Assembly: GCA_964623515.1 (NCBI GenBank)
Contig: CAZURV010000006.1
Span: forward strand, 13,563 to 77,562
Length of the DNA: 64,000 bases
Direction: 5' to 3'
Source of the DNA: RUG714 sp964623515
Lineage (GTDB): Bacteria; Bacillota; Clostridia; Oscillospirales; Acutalibacteraceae
The notes beneath the pieces are model-generated. The model had not been told where the DNA came from and searched no databases. It saw only the letters and a program-made list of their open reading frames with translations. Made by a program: the position numbers and the translations under genes. Positions 19,421-28,696 of this stretch are shown here, piece by piece. Positions within the stretch are counted from its first letter, which is position 1. Every line of letters begins with the position of its first letter.

Positions 19421-19645
19421 ATGGAAACTGGTATGATTTTTTTAGCTGCGGCTATAGCGGTTCTTACAGGTATTGGAGCAGGTGTCGGCATTGGTCTTGC
19501 AACAGCCAAAGCTGTTGATGCTATCGCACGTCAGCCGGAAGCGTCCGGAGATATACGTACGGCTCTGATTCTCGGCTGTGCTCTTGCAGAAGCAACGGCG
19601 GTTTACGGTCTGGTAGTTGCATTGCTTATTATTTTAATGCACTAA
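19421..19645 (+). CDS. atpE: ATP synthase Fo subunit c (proton type)
   Basis: The 74-residue hairpin of two membrane helices forms the rotor ring. The polar loop RQP is at residues 37-39 and the ion-binding carboxylate is Glu57 in LAEATAVYG. Na+-specific rings such as that of Ilyobacter carry Gln in helix 1 and Ser after the Glu. Here the Gln position is Ile24 (GVGIGLA) and Ala58 follows the Glu, so a proton-binding site is inferred. TAAGGAGAGG upstream gives a strong ribosome binding site, suited to the high copy number of subunit c. Confidence 0.96.
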   Translation: METGMIFLAAAIAVLTGIGAGVGIGLATAKAVDAIARQPEASGDIRTALILGCALAEATAVYGLVVALLIILMH

Positions 19646-19678
19646 GAAAAATAGTTGTGTTGAAAGGAAGCATTATTT

Positions 19679-20161
19679 ATGCTTAAACTTGATTGGAACA
19701 TTCTTTTTACTTGTATAAATGTCGTTATTTTTTATATCCTTTTACGGGTTTTCGTATGGAAAAAAATTCTCGGCGTTATGGAAAAAAGAAAAAAAATGAT
19801 AAATAAACAATATAAAGATGCCGATGACGCAGTCAAAAACGCAAACGAACTTAAAGGTGAATATGAAAACAAGCTTGCGGATGCGGACAATGAACGCAAG
19901 GAAATCATTGAAAACGCACAGATGATTGCAAATCAGAAAGCGGATTCGATTATTGAAAGCGCTAAGAATCAATCGGAACAGATGCTTGATGATGCGCGTG
20001 AAACGATTAATACGGAGCGTCAGGAGGCTCTGCGTTGTGTTAAGAGTGATATTGCGGGAATAGCGATTGATGTAGCATCCAAGGTTGTCGGAAAGCAGGC
20101 GGAAGATTTCGATAATTCTGCTGTTTATGATGAGTTTTTGAATGAAAACGAGGATGATTGA
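19679..20161 (+). CDS. atpF: ATP synthase subunit b (peripheral stalk)
   Basis: The 160-residue protein has one N-terminal membrane helix (WNILFTCINVVIFYILLRVFV, about residues 6-26) followed by a long charged alpha-helix that dimerises as the stator stalk. Its C-terminus should contact the delta domain, which here is fused to alpha in the next gene. A GAAAGGAAG ribosome binding site lies upstream. The stop is 2 bp before the start of the fusion gene, so translation is probably coupled. Confidence 0.93.
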   Translation: MLKLDWNILFTCINVVIFYILLRVFVWKKILGVMEKRKKMINKQYKDADDAVKNANELKGEYENKLADADNERKEIIENAQMIANQKADSIIESAKNQSEQMLDDARETINTERQEALRCVKSDIAGIAIDVASKVVGKQAEDFDNSAVYDEFLNENEDD

Positions 20162-20163
20162 TT

Positions 20164-22182
20164 ATGAGTGATACAGTACAGAAATATGCCGCCGTTCTTC
20201 ATTCAATGAATATTGATTATAGCAGTATTAAAGAATGCAGGAAAACCCTGGCTGAAAATGATGAACTTAATACACTTCTTTCAGACCCGAGAGTATCGGC
20301 GGATGAAAAAGAAAAGGTGCTTGCGCGTATATTCAGCAGCAAAACCGCATATTTCATCAAAATTGTTCTGAAAAACGGTTGTTTTGACCAGCTTGAAAAT
20401 ATTTTTGACGAATATGAGGATTTGTATCATTCGGACGGCTGCGTTTATGCGGACGTTTATTGTATTGTGCCTCCGGATGATAAACAGGCGGAGCAGATTA
20501 AAAAATTTCTCTGCAAGAAGTTTGATGCTCCGAAAGCTGAACTTAATTATATAAAAGACGAATCCCTTATCGGTGGATTTATTATCAAATGCGGCGATGT
20601 TGAGTTTGACAGAAGCTTGAAAGGCAGATTCGCCGAACTGGAACATAAGCTGATTGATGAAACAACGGAAATTCCAGCTATGGCTTCCGATGATATAATT
20701 TCAATAATCAGAGATGAAATTGTCAATTATGATTTTGAAAACAATGATGAAGAAGTAGGCACCGTTATTTCTGTTGGTGATGGGATTGCGAATATCTATG
20801 GTATGAATCACGCTATGTACGGTGAAATCGTTGTTTTTGAGTGTGGAATCAAGGGCATGGTGCAGGATATCCGCAGAAACCAGATTGGCTGTATTCTGTT
20901 CGGTTCCGAAACTGAAATCAGTGAAGGAACAAAAGTAACACGTACGCATAAAAAAGCAGGCGTACCGGTAGGAGATGCATTTATCGGGAGAATTATAAAT
21001 GCGCTCGGTGAACCGCTTGACGGAAAGGGAAGTATCAAAGCTGATGATTACAGACCTGTTGAGCAGCCGGCGCCTTCAATAGTTGAGAGAAAGAGCGTGG
21101 ATACGCCTCTTGCAACCGGAATACTCGCGATTGATTCGATGTTCCCAATAGGCAGAGGGCAACGTGAACTGATTATCGGAGATCGTCAGACAGGCAAGAC
21201 CGCAATAGCCGTTGATACAATTCTTAACCAAAAAGGGAAAGATGTAATTTGTATTTATAATGCTGTCGGTCAGAAAGCTTCAACCGTTACAAAGCTTGTT
21301 TCTACTCTGAAAAAGCACAATGCGATGGATTATACCATTGTTGTTTGTTCAACTGCTTCTGATCCAGCGTCCCTTCAGTATATAGCTCCGTATTCGGCGA
21401 CTTCAATGGCAGAATATTTTATGCATAAAGGCAAAGACGTATTGATTGTTTATGATGATTTGTCTAAGCATGCGGTGGCATACCGTGCGCTTTCACTCTT
21501 GCTTGAAAGAAGCCCGGGACGAGAAGCGTATCCGGGAGATGTTTTTTATCTGCATTCACGTCTGCTTGAACGATCAAGCCGTCTTTCGGATGAACTTGGC
21601 GGCGGTTCCATAACCGCTCTGCCGATTATCGAAACACAGGCGGGCGATGTTTCGGCATACATTCCTACCAACGTTATTTCAATAACGGACGGTCAGATTT
21701 TCCTTGAATCCGATTTGTTCTTTTCGGGCATTCGTCCGGCGGTAAATGTAGGGCTTTCTGTATCACGTGTAGGCGGAGCTGCTCAAACAAAGGCGATGAA
21801 AAAAGCTGCCGGCTCATTGCGTGTTGATTTAGCGCAGTACAGAGAGATGGAAGTATTTACGCAGTTCTCTTCCGATCTTGATGAGGAAACAAAATCCCAG
21901 CTCAATTACGGTGCAACGCTGATTGAATTGCTTAAGCAGGATCTTTGCCATCCGCTTTCACTTTCCGATATGGTTATATCGCTGGTTGCGGCAACAAATA
22001 AAAAAATGGTGAATGTATCGGTTGATGAAATCAAAAAATTTCAGTTTGGTTTGCTCGAGTATATCGGCAACGTTCATTCGGAAATTTCGGATGAAATTGA
22101 AAACAAAAAGGTTCTCAGCGATGAGATGAAAGATGCGATTTTGAGCGCAGCAGACGAATATAAGAAGGTATATAATGGCTAA
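20164..22182 (+). CDS. Fused ATP synthase delta-alpha subunit (AtpH::AtpA)
   Basis: A single 672-residue frame contains two complete subunits. Residues 1 to about 170 are delta (OSCP): MSDTVQKYAAVLHSM start, helical N-domain, then the C-domain ending SLIGGFIIKCGDVEFDRSLKGR. Residues from about 173 (MASDDIISIIRDEI) to the end are alpha, with GDRQTGKT (339-346) and ALPIIETQAGDVSAYIPTN. No stop or shift separates them, and there is no Shine-Dalgarno before internal ATG 20680, so independent alpha initiation looks unlikely. ATG 20164 is used because CGAGGA ends 9 nt upstream; TTG 20158 is the alternative. The gene overlaps atpG by 8 bp. With three alpha and one delta per enzyme, the fusion raises a stoichiometry problem. 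Confidence 0.92.
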   Translation: MSDTVQKYAAVLHSMNIDYSSIKECRKTLAENDELNTLLSDPRVSADEKEKVLARIFSSKTAYFIKIVLKNGCFDQLENIFDEYEDLYHSDGCVYADVYCIVPPDDKQAEQIKKFLCKKFDAPKAELNYIKDESLIGGFIIKCGDVEFDRSLKGRFAELEHKLIDETTEIPAMASDDIISIIRDEIVNYDFENNDEEVGTVISVGDGIANIYGMNHAMYGEIVVFECGIKGMVQDIRRNQIGCILFGSETEISEGTKVTRTHKKAGVPVGDAFIGRIINALGEPLDGKGSIKADDYRPVEQPAPSIVERKSVDTPLATGILAIDSMFPIGRGQRELIIGDRQTGKTAIAVDTILNQKGKDVICIYNAVGQKASTVTKLVSTLKKHNAMDYTIVVCSTASDPASLQYIAPYSATSMAEYFMHKGKDVLIVYDDLSKHAVAYRALSLLLERSPGREAYPGDVFYLHSRLLERSSRLSDELGGGSITALPIIETQAGDVSAYIPTNVISITDGQIFLESDLFFSGIRPAVNVGLSVSRVGGAAQTKAMKKAAGSLRVDLAQYREMEVFTQFSSDLDEETKSQLNYGATLIELLKQDLCHPLSLSDMVISLVAATNKKMVNVSVDEIKKFQFGLLEYIGNVHSEISDEIENKKVLSDEMKDAILSAADEYKKVYNG

Positions 22183-23074
22183 TTCTCTTGAGATAAAAGG
22201 CAGAATGAAGTCCATCCGGGATACGATGAAAATCACAAGCGCAATGCATATGATATCCTCTTCAAAACTTCAGAAAGCCAAAAGGGCTTTGAAAAATACC
22301 GAGCCATACTTTTTCACTATGCAGGATGTGCTTGCACAGATTTTAGAGGTAGCTCCGGAAGTAGGCAGCGTTTACTTTGATTGCAGAGAAAATATTCCGA
22401 GTCATGAAAGAAAAGACGGCTGTTTGCTGATTACGGCTGATAAAGGTATGGCTGGTGCGTATAACCATAACATTATAAAAATAGCTGATGCCTTTACAAA
22501 TGATCCAAAAAAGGATAATAAGCTTTTCGTAGTCGGTCAGGTTGGCAGAAAGTATTTTGAAAAAAAGAATTATCCTATTGATATAAATTTTTATTATACT
22601 GCGCAGGATCCGAATATGAACCGCGCAAGGCATATCGCCGAAAAGATGCTGGAACTGTTTGAGTCCGGTGAAGTTGATGAAGTTTTTGTTGTTTATACAA
22701 AAATGATAAACTCAATAGATGTTAAACCCGAAATAAAGAGAATTCTTCCTCTGGAGCATGCACAAATTCAGCGCGGCAGCAAAAGAGATGAAACCAGAAA
22801 ATATACCAATAATGAGATTTCATTTATTCCGAATGCAAAGACTGTGTTTGAACATATTGTTCCGGATTATGTGGCTGGATTTATTTACGGTGCTCTTGTT
22901 GAGTCCTACTGCTCGGAGCACAATTCGCGTATGATTGCCATGCAGGCTGCTACCGACGCGGCAAATGATATGCTTAAAAATCTCGGTATAGAGTACAATC
23001 GTGCCCGTCAGGCGGCTATAACCCAGGAAATTACCGAAGTTGTTTCCGGATCAAGGGTACAGAAAAAGAATTAA
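22175..23074 (+). CDS. atpG: ATP synthase F1 subunit gamma
   Basis: The 299-residue central-stalk subunit begins MANSLEIKGRMKSIRDTMKITSAM and ends with the long helix containing MQAATDAANDMLKNL and NRARQAAITQEITEV, both diagnostic. It rotates within the alpha/beta hexamer and couples the c-ring to catalysis. Its ATG lies inside the end of the delta-alpha gene, and AAGAAGG precedes it. The length is close to the family norm of about 285-300. Confidence 0.96.
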   Translation: MANSLEIKGRMKSIRDTMKITSAMHMISSSKLQKAKRALKNTEPYFFTMQDVLAQILEVAPEVGSVYFDCRENIPSHERKDGCLLITADKGMAGAYNHNIIKIADAFTNDPKKDNKLFVVGQVGRKYFEKKNYPIDINFYYTAQDPNMNRARHIAEKMLELFESGEVDEVFVVYTKMINSIDVKPEIKRILPLEHAQIQRGSKRDETRKYTNNEISFIPNAKTVFEHIVPDYVAGFIYGALVESYCSEHNSRMIAMQAATDAANDMLKNLGIEYNRARQAAITQEITEVVSGSRVQKKN

Positions 23075-23093
23075 GATTAGGAGGTAATCCTAA

Positions 23094-24479
23094 ATGAATA
23101 ATATAGGCAGAATTGTTCAGATTGCAGGTCCTGTTGTTGACGTTGAGTTCGGCGATGTGCTTCCCAGAATCAAAGATGCGCTGACCGTGGAATTGAATGG
23201 TAAAACGCTTGTGATGGAAGTAAGCCAGCATATCGGTAATAAGTGCGTCAGGTGCATTATGCTTGCGGCGAGCGAAGGCTTGTCGAAAGATATGGAAGTT
23301 ACCGCTACCGGTTCAGCGATTTCGGTGCCGGTCGGGAAAAAAACTTTAGGCAGGTTGTTTAATGTTACAGGAGAGGTAATAGACGGTCTTGAGGATTTGA
23401 GCGGAGAAGAGCGTTGGTCGATTCACCGCCGTCCACCTTCATTTGAGGAGCAGTCTTCTGAGGTTGAGATTCTTGAAACAGGAATCAAAGTAATAGATTT
23501 GCTTATGCCGTATCAGAAAGGCGGAAAAATAGGTCTTTTCGGTGGTGCCGGAGTAGGAAAAACCGTTCTGATTCAGGAACTGATTACGAATGTTGCTACC
23601 CAGCATGGCGGATATTCGATATTCACAGGTGTAGGCGAGCGTTCCAGAGAGGGAAACGACCTTTGGAATGAAATGAAAGAGTCGGGCGTGCTGGAAAAAA
23701 CAGCGCTTGTGTTCGGTCAGATGAACGAACCACCTGGAGCGCGTATGCGCGTTGCCGAAACAGGGCTTACAATGGCTGAATATTTTCGCGATGTAAATCA
23801 TCGCGATGTACTTCTGTTTATAGATAATATATTCCGCTTTGTTCAGGCAGGAAGCGAGGTTTCATCGCTTCTCGGGAGAATGCCTTCAGCAGTGGGTTAT
23901 CAGCCTACGCTTGCAACGGACGTCGGAGAGCTTCAGGAGAGGATTACATCAACCAAAAACGGTTCGATAACGTCTGTGCAGGCGGTATATGTTCCGGCTG
24001 ACGACCTTACCGATCCAGCACCTGCAACAACATTTGCGCATTTGGATGCTACAACGGTGCTTTCCAGAAAAATTGTTGAAAAAGGCATTTATCCTGCGGT
24101 TGATCCCCTTGAATCAAATTCACGTATTCTTGAGGCTGATGTTGTCGGGGAAGAACATTATTATGTTGCGAGAAAAGTTCAGGAGTATCTTCAAAAATAT
24201 AAGGAACTCCAGGATATAATTGCAATTCTCGGTATGGAAGAACTTGCCGATGAAGATCAGCTTATCGTTCATCGGGCCAGGAAGATTGAAAAATTTCTCT
24301 CACAGCCATTCCATGTGGCTGAAACCTTTACCGGACTTAAGGGCATTTACGTTTCGCTTGAAGATACAATACACAGTTTCCGTTCAATTATTGACGGAGA
24401 AGCTGATGATCTTCCGGAAATGGCTTTCTATAATGTCGGAACCATTGAGGATGCAAGGAAGAAAGCGAAAAGTTTATAA
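23094..24479 (+). CDS. atpD: ATP synthase F1 subunit beta (catalytic)
   Basis: The 461-residue catalytic subunit has P-loop GGAGVGKT at residues 150-157, the signature GERSREGNDLW, Walker B LLFIDNIFRF and the DELSEED-region variant LEDTIHSF/ADDLPEM area near the C-terminus. It makes ATP from ADP and phosphate at the interface with alpha. TAGGAGGTAATCC gives a strong ribosome binding site 19 bp after atpG. The Walker B segment reads IDNIFRF. Confidence 0.97.
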   Translation: MNNIGRIVQIAGPVVDVEFGDVLPRIKDALTVELNGKTLVMEVSQHIGNKCVRCIMLAASEGLSKDMEVTATGSAISVPVGKKTLGRLFNVTGEVIDGLEDLSGEERWSIHRRPPSFEEQSSEVEILETGIKVIDLLMPYQKGGKIGLFGGAGVGKTVLIQELITNVATQHGGYSIFTGVGERSREGNDLWNEMKESGVLEKTALVFGQMNEPPGARMRVAETGLTMAEYFRDVNHRDVLLFIDNIFRFVQAGSEVSSLLGRMPSAVGYQPTLATDVGELQERITSTKNGSITSVQAVYVPADDLTDPAPATTFAHLDATTVLSRKIVEKGIYPAVDPLESNSRILEADVVGEEHYYVARKVQEYLQKYKELQDIIAILGMEELADEDQLIVHRARKIEKFLSQPFHVAETFTGLKGIYVSLEDTIHSFRSIIDGEADDLPEMAFYNVGTIEDARKKAKSL

Positions 24480-24585
24480 TAAATTAAGATTTCTCGCGGC
24501 TTCATGGAAGCGGATACCATTCAAATTTTTATCGGAAGTGCTGACAGCCTTCCAAACAAAGTGTTTTATTAAATAAGGTGATGGA

Positions 24586-24999
24586 ATGAATACTTTTAAG
24601 CTGAAAATTTTGGCTTCCAATAAAGTTTTCTTTGATGGTGAAGCACAGTCTCTAACCATTCCGTTTATTGATGGGGGACAGAAGTGTTTCCTTGCAAGGC
24701 ACGAAAACTGCGTGTTTCCCGTTGACGCGGGAGGGATGAAAGTAAAGGATGCGCAGGGAAACGAATACGAAGCTTTTGTCGGAAGCGGTTTTGTTGAGTT
24801 TTTAAATAATTCAGCAACTTTAATATGCATTTCCGCAGAACTGCCTGAAGAAATTGATTCTATTCGTGCCGAAGAGGCCAAGATGAGGGCGCAGGAGGAA
24901 TTAAGGCAGAAGCAGAGTTACCTCGAATATCATGCTTCGCAGATGAACCTTGCCAGAGCTATGGAAAGGCTGAAAATTAAAAATAGGCATAATATATGA
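24586..24999 (+). CDS. atpC: ATP synthase F1 subunit epsilon
   Basis: The 137-residue protein has the beta-sandwich N-domain (FKLKILASNKVFFDGEAQSLTIPF) and a C-terminal helical hairpin from about residue 85 onward. Epsilon connects gamma to the c-ring and can inhibit ATP hydrolysis. The loop after LTIPFIDG (GGQKCFLARHENCVFPV) corresponds to the GEIGVLPGHAP region but diverges from it. A 106-bp gap separates it from atpD; I see no strong hairpin there. It is the last gene of the operon. Confidence 0.9.
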   Translation: MNTFKLKILASNKVFFDGEAQSLTIPFIDGGQKCFLARHENCVFPVDAGGMKVKDAQGNEYEAFVGSGFVEFLNNSATLICISAELPEEIDSIRAEEAKMRAQEELRQKQSYLEYHASQMNLARAMERLKIKNRHNI

Positions 25000-25010
25000 G
25001 CAACATATTT

Positions 25011-25056
25011 AATTTAATCTCCCTGCTGAACTATATGCAGGGAGATTAAATTTTTA
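25011..25056 (+). terminator. Terminator of the ATP synthase operon
   Basis: AATTTAATCTCCCTGC (25011-25026), 10-nt loop, GCAGGGAGATTAAATT (25037-25052) followed by a T-rich tract. Confidence 0.9.
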
Positions 25057-25086
25057 TTTACAAAAACATATGTATAATGTTATAAT
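25057..25086 (+). promoter_or_regulatory. Promoter of the hydrogenase operon
   Basis: TTTACA (25057-25062), 18-bp spacer, TATAAT (25081-25086), overlapping the tail of the upstream terminator. The start site is near 25093. Confidence 0.65.
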
Positions 25087-25138
25087 AACATGAATAGTGC
25101 CAAAAATTAAACTTTGAGCAAAATGAAAGGAAACAATT

Positions 25139-26971
25139 ATGGCAAGACAAAAGATTCAATCTCTTTCACAAGTTGAAGCGACGGTTGACAGGCTTTATGA
25201 AGAACTCGGAAGCAGGGTTAATGCCGTTTCAACAAATTCCTGCCCAATAGATGTAGCGCTTGGCTTTGTAAGGCTGTGCCATTCTCAATCATGCGGAAAG
25301 TGCACACCGTGCCGTGTGGGTTTGGGGCAGCTCGCAGTTCTTATGGAGAGTATACTTGACGGCGAAGCGGATATGGGAACAATCGATCTTATTGAAAAAA
25401 CGGCAACTTCAATTTATCTCTCAGCGGACTGTGCAATCGGCTATGAAGCCGCGAACATGGTTCTTGTCAGTGTAAACGGATTCCGTGATGATTTTGAAGA
25501 GCATATAAAAAGCGGCAAGTGCAGGTGTAATTTTGACAGACCTGTGCCGTGTGTAACACGCTGTCCGGCAAACGTAGATGTTCCGGGCTACATAGCACTT
25601 GCGGCGGCAGGAAGGCCTGAAGACGCGGTACGTCAGATAAGGAAAGATAATCCCTTTCCGACTGCCTGTGCTCTAATTTGTGAGCATCCGTGCGAAAGAT
25701 ATTGCCGCCGTCAGATGATTGACAATCCGGTGAATATACGCGGTATTAAAAGATACGTATGCGATAAGGCGGGAACAGTACCTGCACCTGAATGCATGCC
25801 GTCAACGGGCAAAAAAATTGCGATTATCGGCGGCGGACCCAGTGGTTTGACTTGTGCATATTATCTTCAGCTTATGGGACATCAGACCACTGTTTATGAG
25901 GAGAAAAAACATTTGGGCGGTATGCTGCGGTACGGTATCCCGAATTACAGGCTCCCGCGTAAGCGCCTTCAGGAAGATATAAATTGTATCCTCTCAACAG
26001 GTGTTGAAGTTAAGCGTGAAACGCGAATAGGAGAGGCTGACGAACTAAAAAATCTTATGAATGAGTATGATGCGGTTTATATTGCAATCGGCGCACATAA
26101 AGATAAAAAAATCGGGCTTGAAAACGAAGATGCAAGCGGCGTTATTTCTGCTGTTGAAATGTTGAAGTCCATTGGCGACGGCGATTATCCGGATTACACC
26201 GGTAAAAAGGTCATCATTATCGGCGGCGGAAACGTTGCGATGGACTGCACACGCACAGCTGTGCGCGCGGGCGCGGAAAAAGTCAGTGTGGTTTACAGAA
26301 GAAGAATATCTGATATGACTGCGCTTGAAGAAGAAATATTCGGCGCACAGGCGGAGGGCGCAGAAATTCTTGAACTTCAGGCTCCTGCAAGGGTGGAAAA
26401 AGGAAAGAACGGTGAAGTAACAGGACTTTGGGTGAATCCTCAGATGATAGGTGAGGTTAAACGCGGAAGACCCGCTCCGAAAGATGCAGGATCCGATGAA
26501 GTTTTCATTCCCTGCGATATACTGGTTGTTGCAATCGGTCAGGCAATTGACAGCGACCATTTTGCAGAATGCGGTATCCCAAGAAAATGGGATCGGATTG
26601 CGGCCGATGATTTTGCAATGATTGACGGAATGGACGGCGTATTTTCCGGTGGTGACTGCGCGACCGGTCCGGCGACCGTTATTAAAGCGATTGCGGCAGG
26701 AAAAGCGGCGGCCGCAAATATTGATGAATACCTCGGCTATAATCATATTATTGAAAGCGGCGTGGAAGTGCCACCGGCAAAGATTTACGACCGTACGCCA
26801 TGCGGCCGCGTTAATATGCGCGAGCGAGAAGCAGGAGAAAGAAGAAAAGATTTTGAGCCGTTTGAATTCGGTATGACTGATAAAGAAGCAATCCAGGAGG
26901 CAAACAGATGCCTTCGATGTGATCATTTCGGCTACGGCTGTTTTGAAGGAGGCAGAATATCCAAATGGTAA
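25139..26971 (+). CDS. NuoF-tail/GltD-like flavoprotein, electron partner of the hydrogenase
   Basis: The 610-residue fusion starts with the iron-sulfur part of NuoF only: C52/C55/C58 in SCGKCTPCRVG and C98 in SADCAIG should bind one 4Fe-4S cluster. The FMN/NADH-binding part of NuoF is absent. From about residue 125 it is a GltD/NfnB-like module: cysteine-rich CVTRCPANVDVPGY, an FAD site at GGGPSG (231-236), and a second dinucleotide fold at GGGNVAMDCTRT (from 362) followed by VVYRRR, typical of NADPH binding. RCLRCDHFG closes the protein. It overlaps the hydrogenase gene by 7 bp. It probably shuttles electrons between NAD(P)H and the hydrogenase. The pair resembles the glutamate-synthase-like group called A2 in hydrogenase classifications; the assignment is my inference. 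Confidence 0.85.
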   Translation: MARQKIQSLSQVEATVDRLYEELGSRVNAVSTNSCPIDVALGFVRLCHSQSCGKCTPCRVGLGQLAVLMESILDGEADMGTIDLIEKTATSIYLSADCAIGYEAANMVLVSVNGFRDDFEEHIKSGKCRCNFDRPVPCVTRCPANVDVPGYIALAAAGRPEDAVRQIRKDNPFPTACALICEHPCERYCRRQMIDNPVNIRGIKRYVCDKAGTVPAPECMPSTGKKIAIIGGGPSGLTCAYYLQLMGHQTTVYEEKKHLGGMLRYGIPNYRLPRKRLQEDINCILSTGVEVKRETRIGEADELKNLMNEYDAVYIAIGAHKDKKIGLENEDASGVISAVEMLKSIGDGDYPDYTGKKVIIIGGGNVAMDCTRTAVRAGAEKVSVVYRRRISDMTALEEEIFGAQAEGAEILELQAPARVEKGKNGEVTGLWVNPQMIGEVKRGRPAPKDAGSDEVFIPCDILVVAIGQAIDSDHFAECGIPRKWDRIAADDFAMIDGMDGVFSGGDCATGPATVIKAIAAGKAAAANIDEYLGYNHIIESGVEVPPAKIYDRTPCGRVNMREREAGERRKDFEPFEFGMTDKEAIQEANRCLRCDHFGYGCFEGGRISKW

Positions 26972-28689
26972 ATTTAAAGATTAACGGAAAAGATATTTCT
27001 GTAAAAGAAGGTACTACTATACTTGCAGCTGCCAATGCCAACGGAATTATGATTCCCACGCTTTGCTTTTTAAAGGATATTAACGAAATCGGAGCCTGCC
27101 GCATATGCGTGGTTGAAATTGAAGGTATGGAGCGCCTTGCCGCTTCCTGCAACAATACGGTTGAGGAAGGTATGGTTGTCTATACTAATTCGCCTAAGGT
27201 AATGGCATCTAGGAAGGCAACGCTTGAATTGATTCTGTCAGAGCATGAGTATTCCTGTGCCACTTGTGTGAGAAGCGGTAACTGCCGTTTGCAGACGCTT
27301 GCCGAGGAATTCGGTTTATCTGAAGACCTTTATAAGAAGAAAATTAGAAAAATTAACTGGAATAAATCGTTTCCATTTATCAGAGATAATGAAAAGTGCA
27401 TAAAATGTATGAGATGTGTGCAGATATGCAATAAAGTGCAGGGTATAGGCGTATGGGATGTTTGCGGTACGGGTGCGAGAACTACTGTTGATGTAAAGCA
27501 CGGTATTCCCATTGATAAGTCGCCGTGTACGATTTGCGGACAGTGCATTACGCATTGTCCGGTTGGTGCGCTTCATGAAAGAGACGACAAAGCAAAAATT
27601 TATGACGCTTTGGCGAACAAAGATAAAATTAAAATTGTCCAGGTCGCTCCTGCTGTCAGAGCCGCTTGGGGCGAAGAACTCGGATTGACCAAAGAACAGG
27701 CAACAATAGAAAAAATGGGAGACGCGTTGCGCCAAATTGGTTTTGATTATGTTTTTGACACCAACTTTTCTGCGGATTTAACAATTATGGAGGAAGCCAC
27801 GGAATTTTTGCAAAGATTTATTGAAGGAAGCGGAAAACTGCCGATGTTTACTTCCTGCTGTCCGGGCTGGGTGCGCTATATTAAGAGCAAATATCCGGAT
27901 ATGATCGATAACCTTTCAACGGCAAAAAGTCCGCAGCAAATGTTTGGAGCTGTGGCCAAGAGCTATTTTGCAAAAGTTAAAGGTGTTGATCCGAAAGATA
28001 TTCTCTGTGTTTCCGTTATGCCTTGCACAGCAAAAAAAGCTGAGTGCGATTATGAGGATATGGGGAGCGAAGAAAGAGGTAGAGACGTTGATTTTGTTAT
28101 CACCACGCGTGAACTTATTAAAATGATAAAAGCCTCCGGTATAAACGTGAACGATCTAGAGGATAAACCGCTTGATTCACCGTTGGGAGAAGGTTCGGGA
28201 GCAGCGGTTATATTCGGCACAACAGGCGGTGTTATGGAAGCTGCTTTGCGCTCCGCATATTATTTTGCTACAGGTGAAAACCCCGACGCGGATGCATTTA
28301 AAATCGTGCGCGGTTATCATGATGGATGGAATGAAGCGGAGTTTGACATTAAAGGCACAAAAGTACGGTGTGCTGTGGCGAGCGGTCTCGGCAATGCTGG
28401 CAAACTTATAGATGCAGTAAAATCAGGCAAAGCTGAATATGATTTCATTGAAATTATGGCTTGTCCGGGCGGATGTGTAGGCGGCGGCGGACAGCCGATT
28501 CACGAATATGAAATGTATGATTTAAGAGCTGCCAGGCTTTATGAGATAGACAGAAAGAATCCAAACAGATTTTCTTACGAAAATGAATCCATAAAAATTA
28601 TTTATAAAGATTATTTTGAAAAGCCTCTGAGTCATCTTGCCCATCAACTCCTTCATTCGGATCATCATGCTTGGAGCATGCCCAAATAA
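26965..28689 (+). CDS. [FeFe]-hydrogenase catalytic subunit
   Basis: The 574-residue enzyme reversibly reduces protons to H2. Domains in order: 2Fe-2S ferredoxin fold (C34, C45, C48, C62), the His-ligated 4Fe-4S segment HEYSCATCVRSGNC, a two-cluster ferredoxin domain (CIKCMRCVQIC and CTICGQCITHCPVG), then the H-cluster domain. All three H-cluster motifs are intact: TSCCPGW (from 296), MPCTAKKAE (from 352) and MACPGGCVGGGGQP (from 498). A short small-subunit-like tail follows. It is cotranscribed with the flavoprotein upstream. No hydEFG maturases are in this window, so they must be elsewhere. Confidence 0.95.
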   Translation: MVNLKINGKDISVKEGTTILAAANANGIMIPTLCFLKDINEIGACRICVVEIEGMERLAASCNNTVEEGMVVYTNSPKVMASRKATLELILSEHEYSCATCVRSGNCRLQTLAEEFGLSEDLYKKKIRKINWNKSFPFIRDNEKCIKCMRCVQICNKVQGIGVWDVCGTGARTTVDVKHGIPIDKSPCTICGQCITHCPVGALHERDDKAKIYDALANKDKIKIVQVAPAVRAAWGEELGLTKEQATIEKMGDALRQIGFDYVFDTNFSADLTIMEEATEFLQRFIEGSGKLPMFTSCCPGWVRYIKSKYPDMIDNLSTAKSPQQMFGAVAKSYFAKVKGVDPKDILCVSVMPCTAKKAECDYEDMGSEERGRDVDFVITTRELIKMIKASGINVNDLEDKPLDSPLGEGSGAAVIFGTTGGVMEAALRSAYYFATGENPDADAFKIVRGYHDGWNEAEFDIKGTKVRCAVASGLGNAGKLIDAVKSGKAEYDFIEIMACPGGCVGGGGQPIHEYEMYDLRAARLYEIDRKNPNRFSYENESIKIIYKDYFEKPLSHLAHQLLHSDHHAWSMPK

Positions 28690-28696
28690 GATTGTG

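Noticed and set aside
24512..24580. 22-codon frame (ATG 24509 region) between atpD and atpC
   Set aside because: No ribosome binding site and no conservation evidence; probably chance in a 106-bp gap.
26045..26926. 293-codon open frame on the minus strand
   Set aside because: Entirely antisense to the GltD-like flavoprotein gene, which has clear motifs; high-GC codon bias of that gene leaves the opposite frame open. No ribosome binding site.
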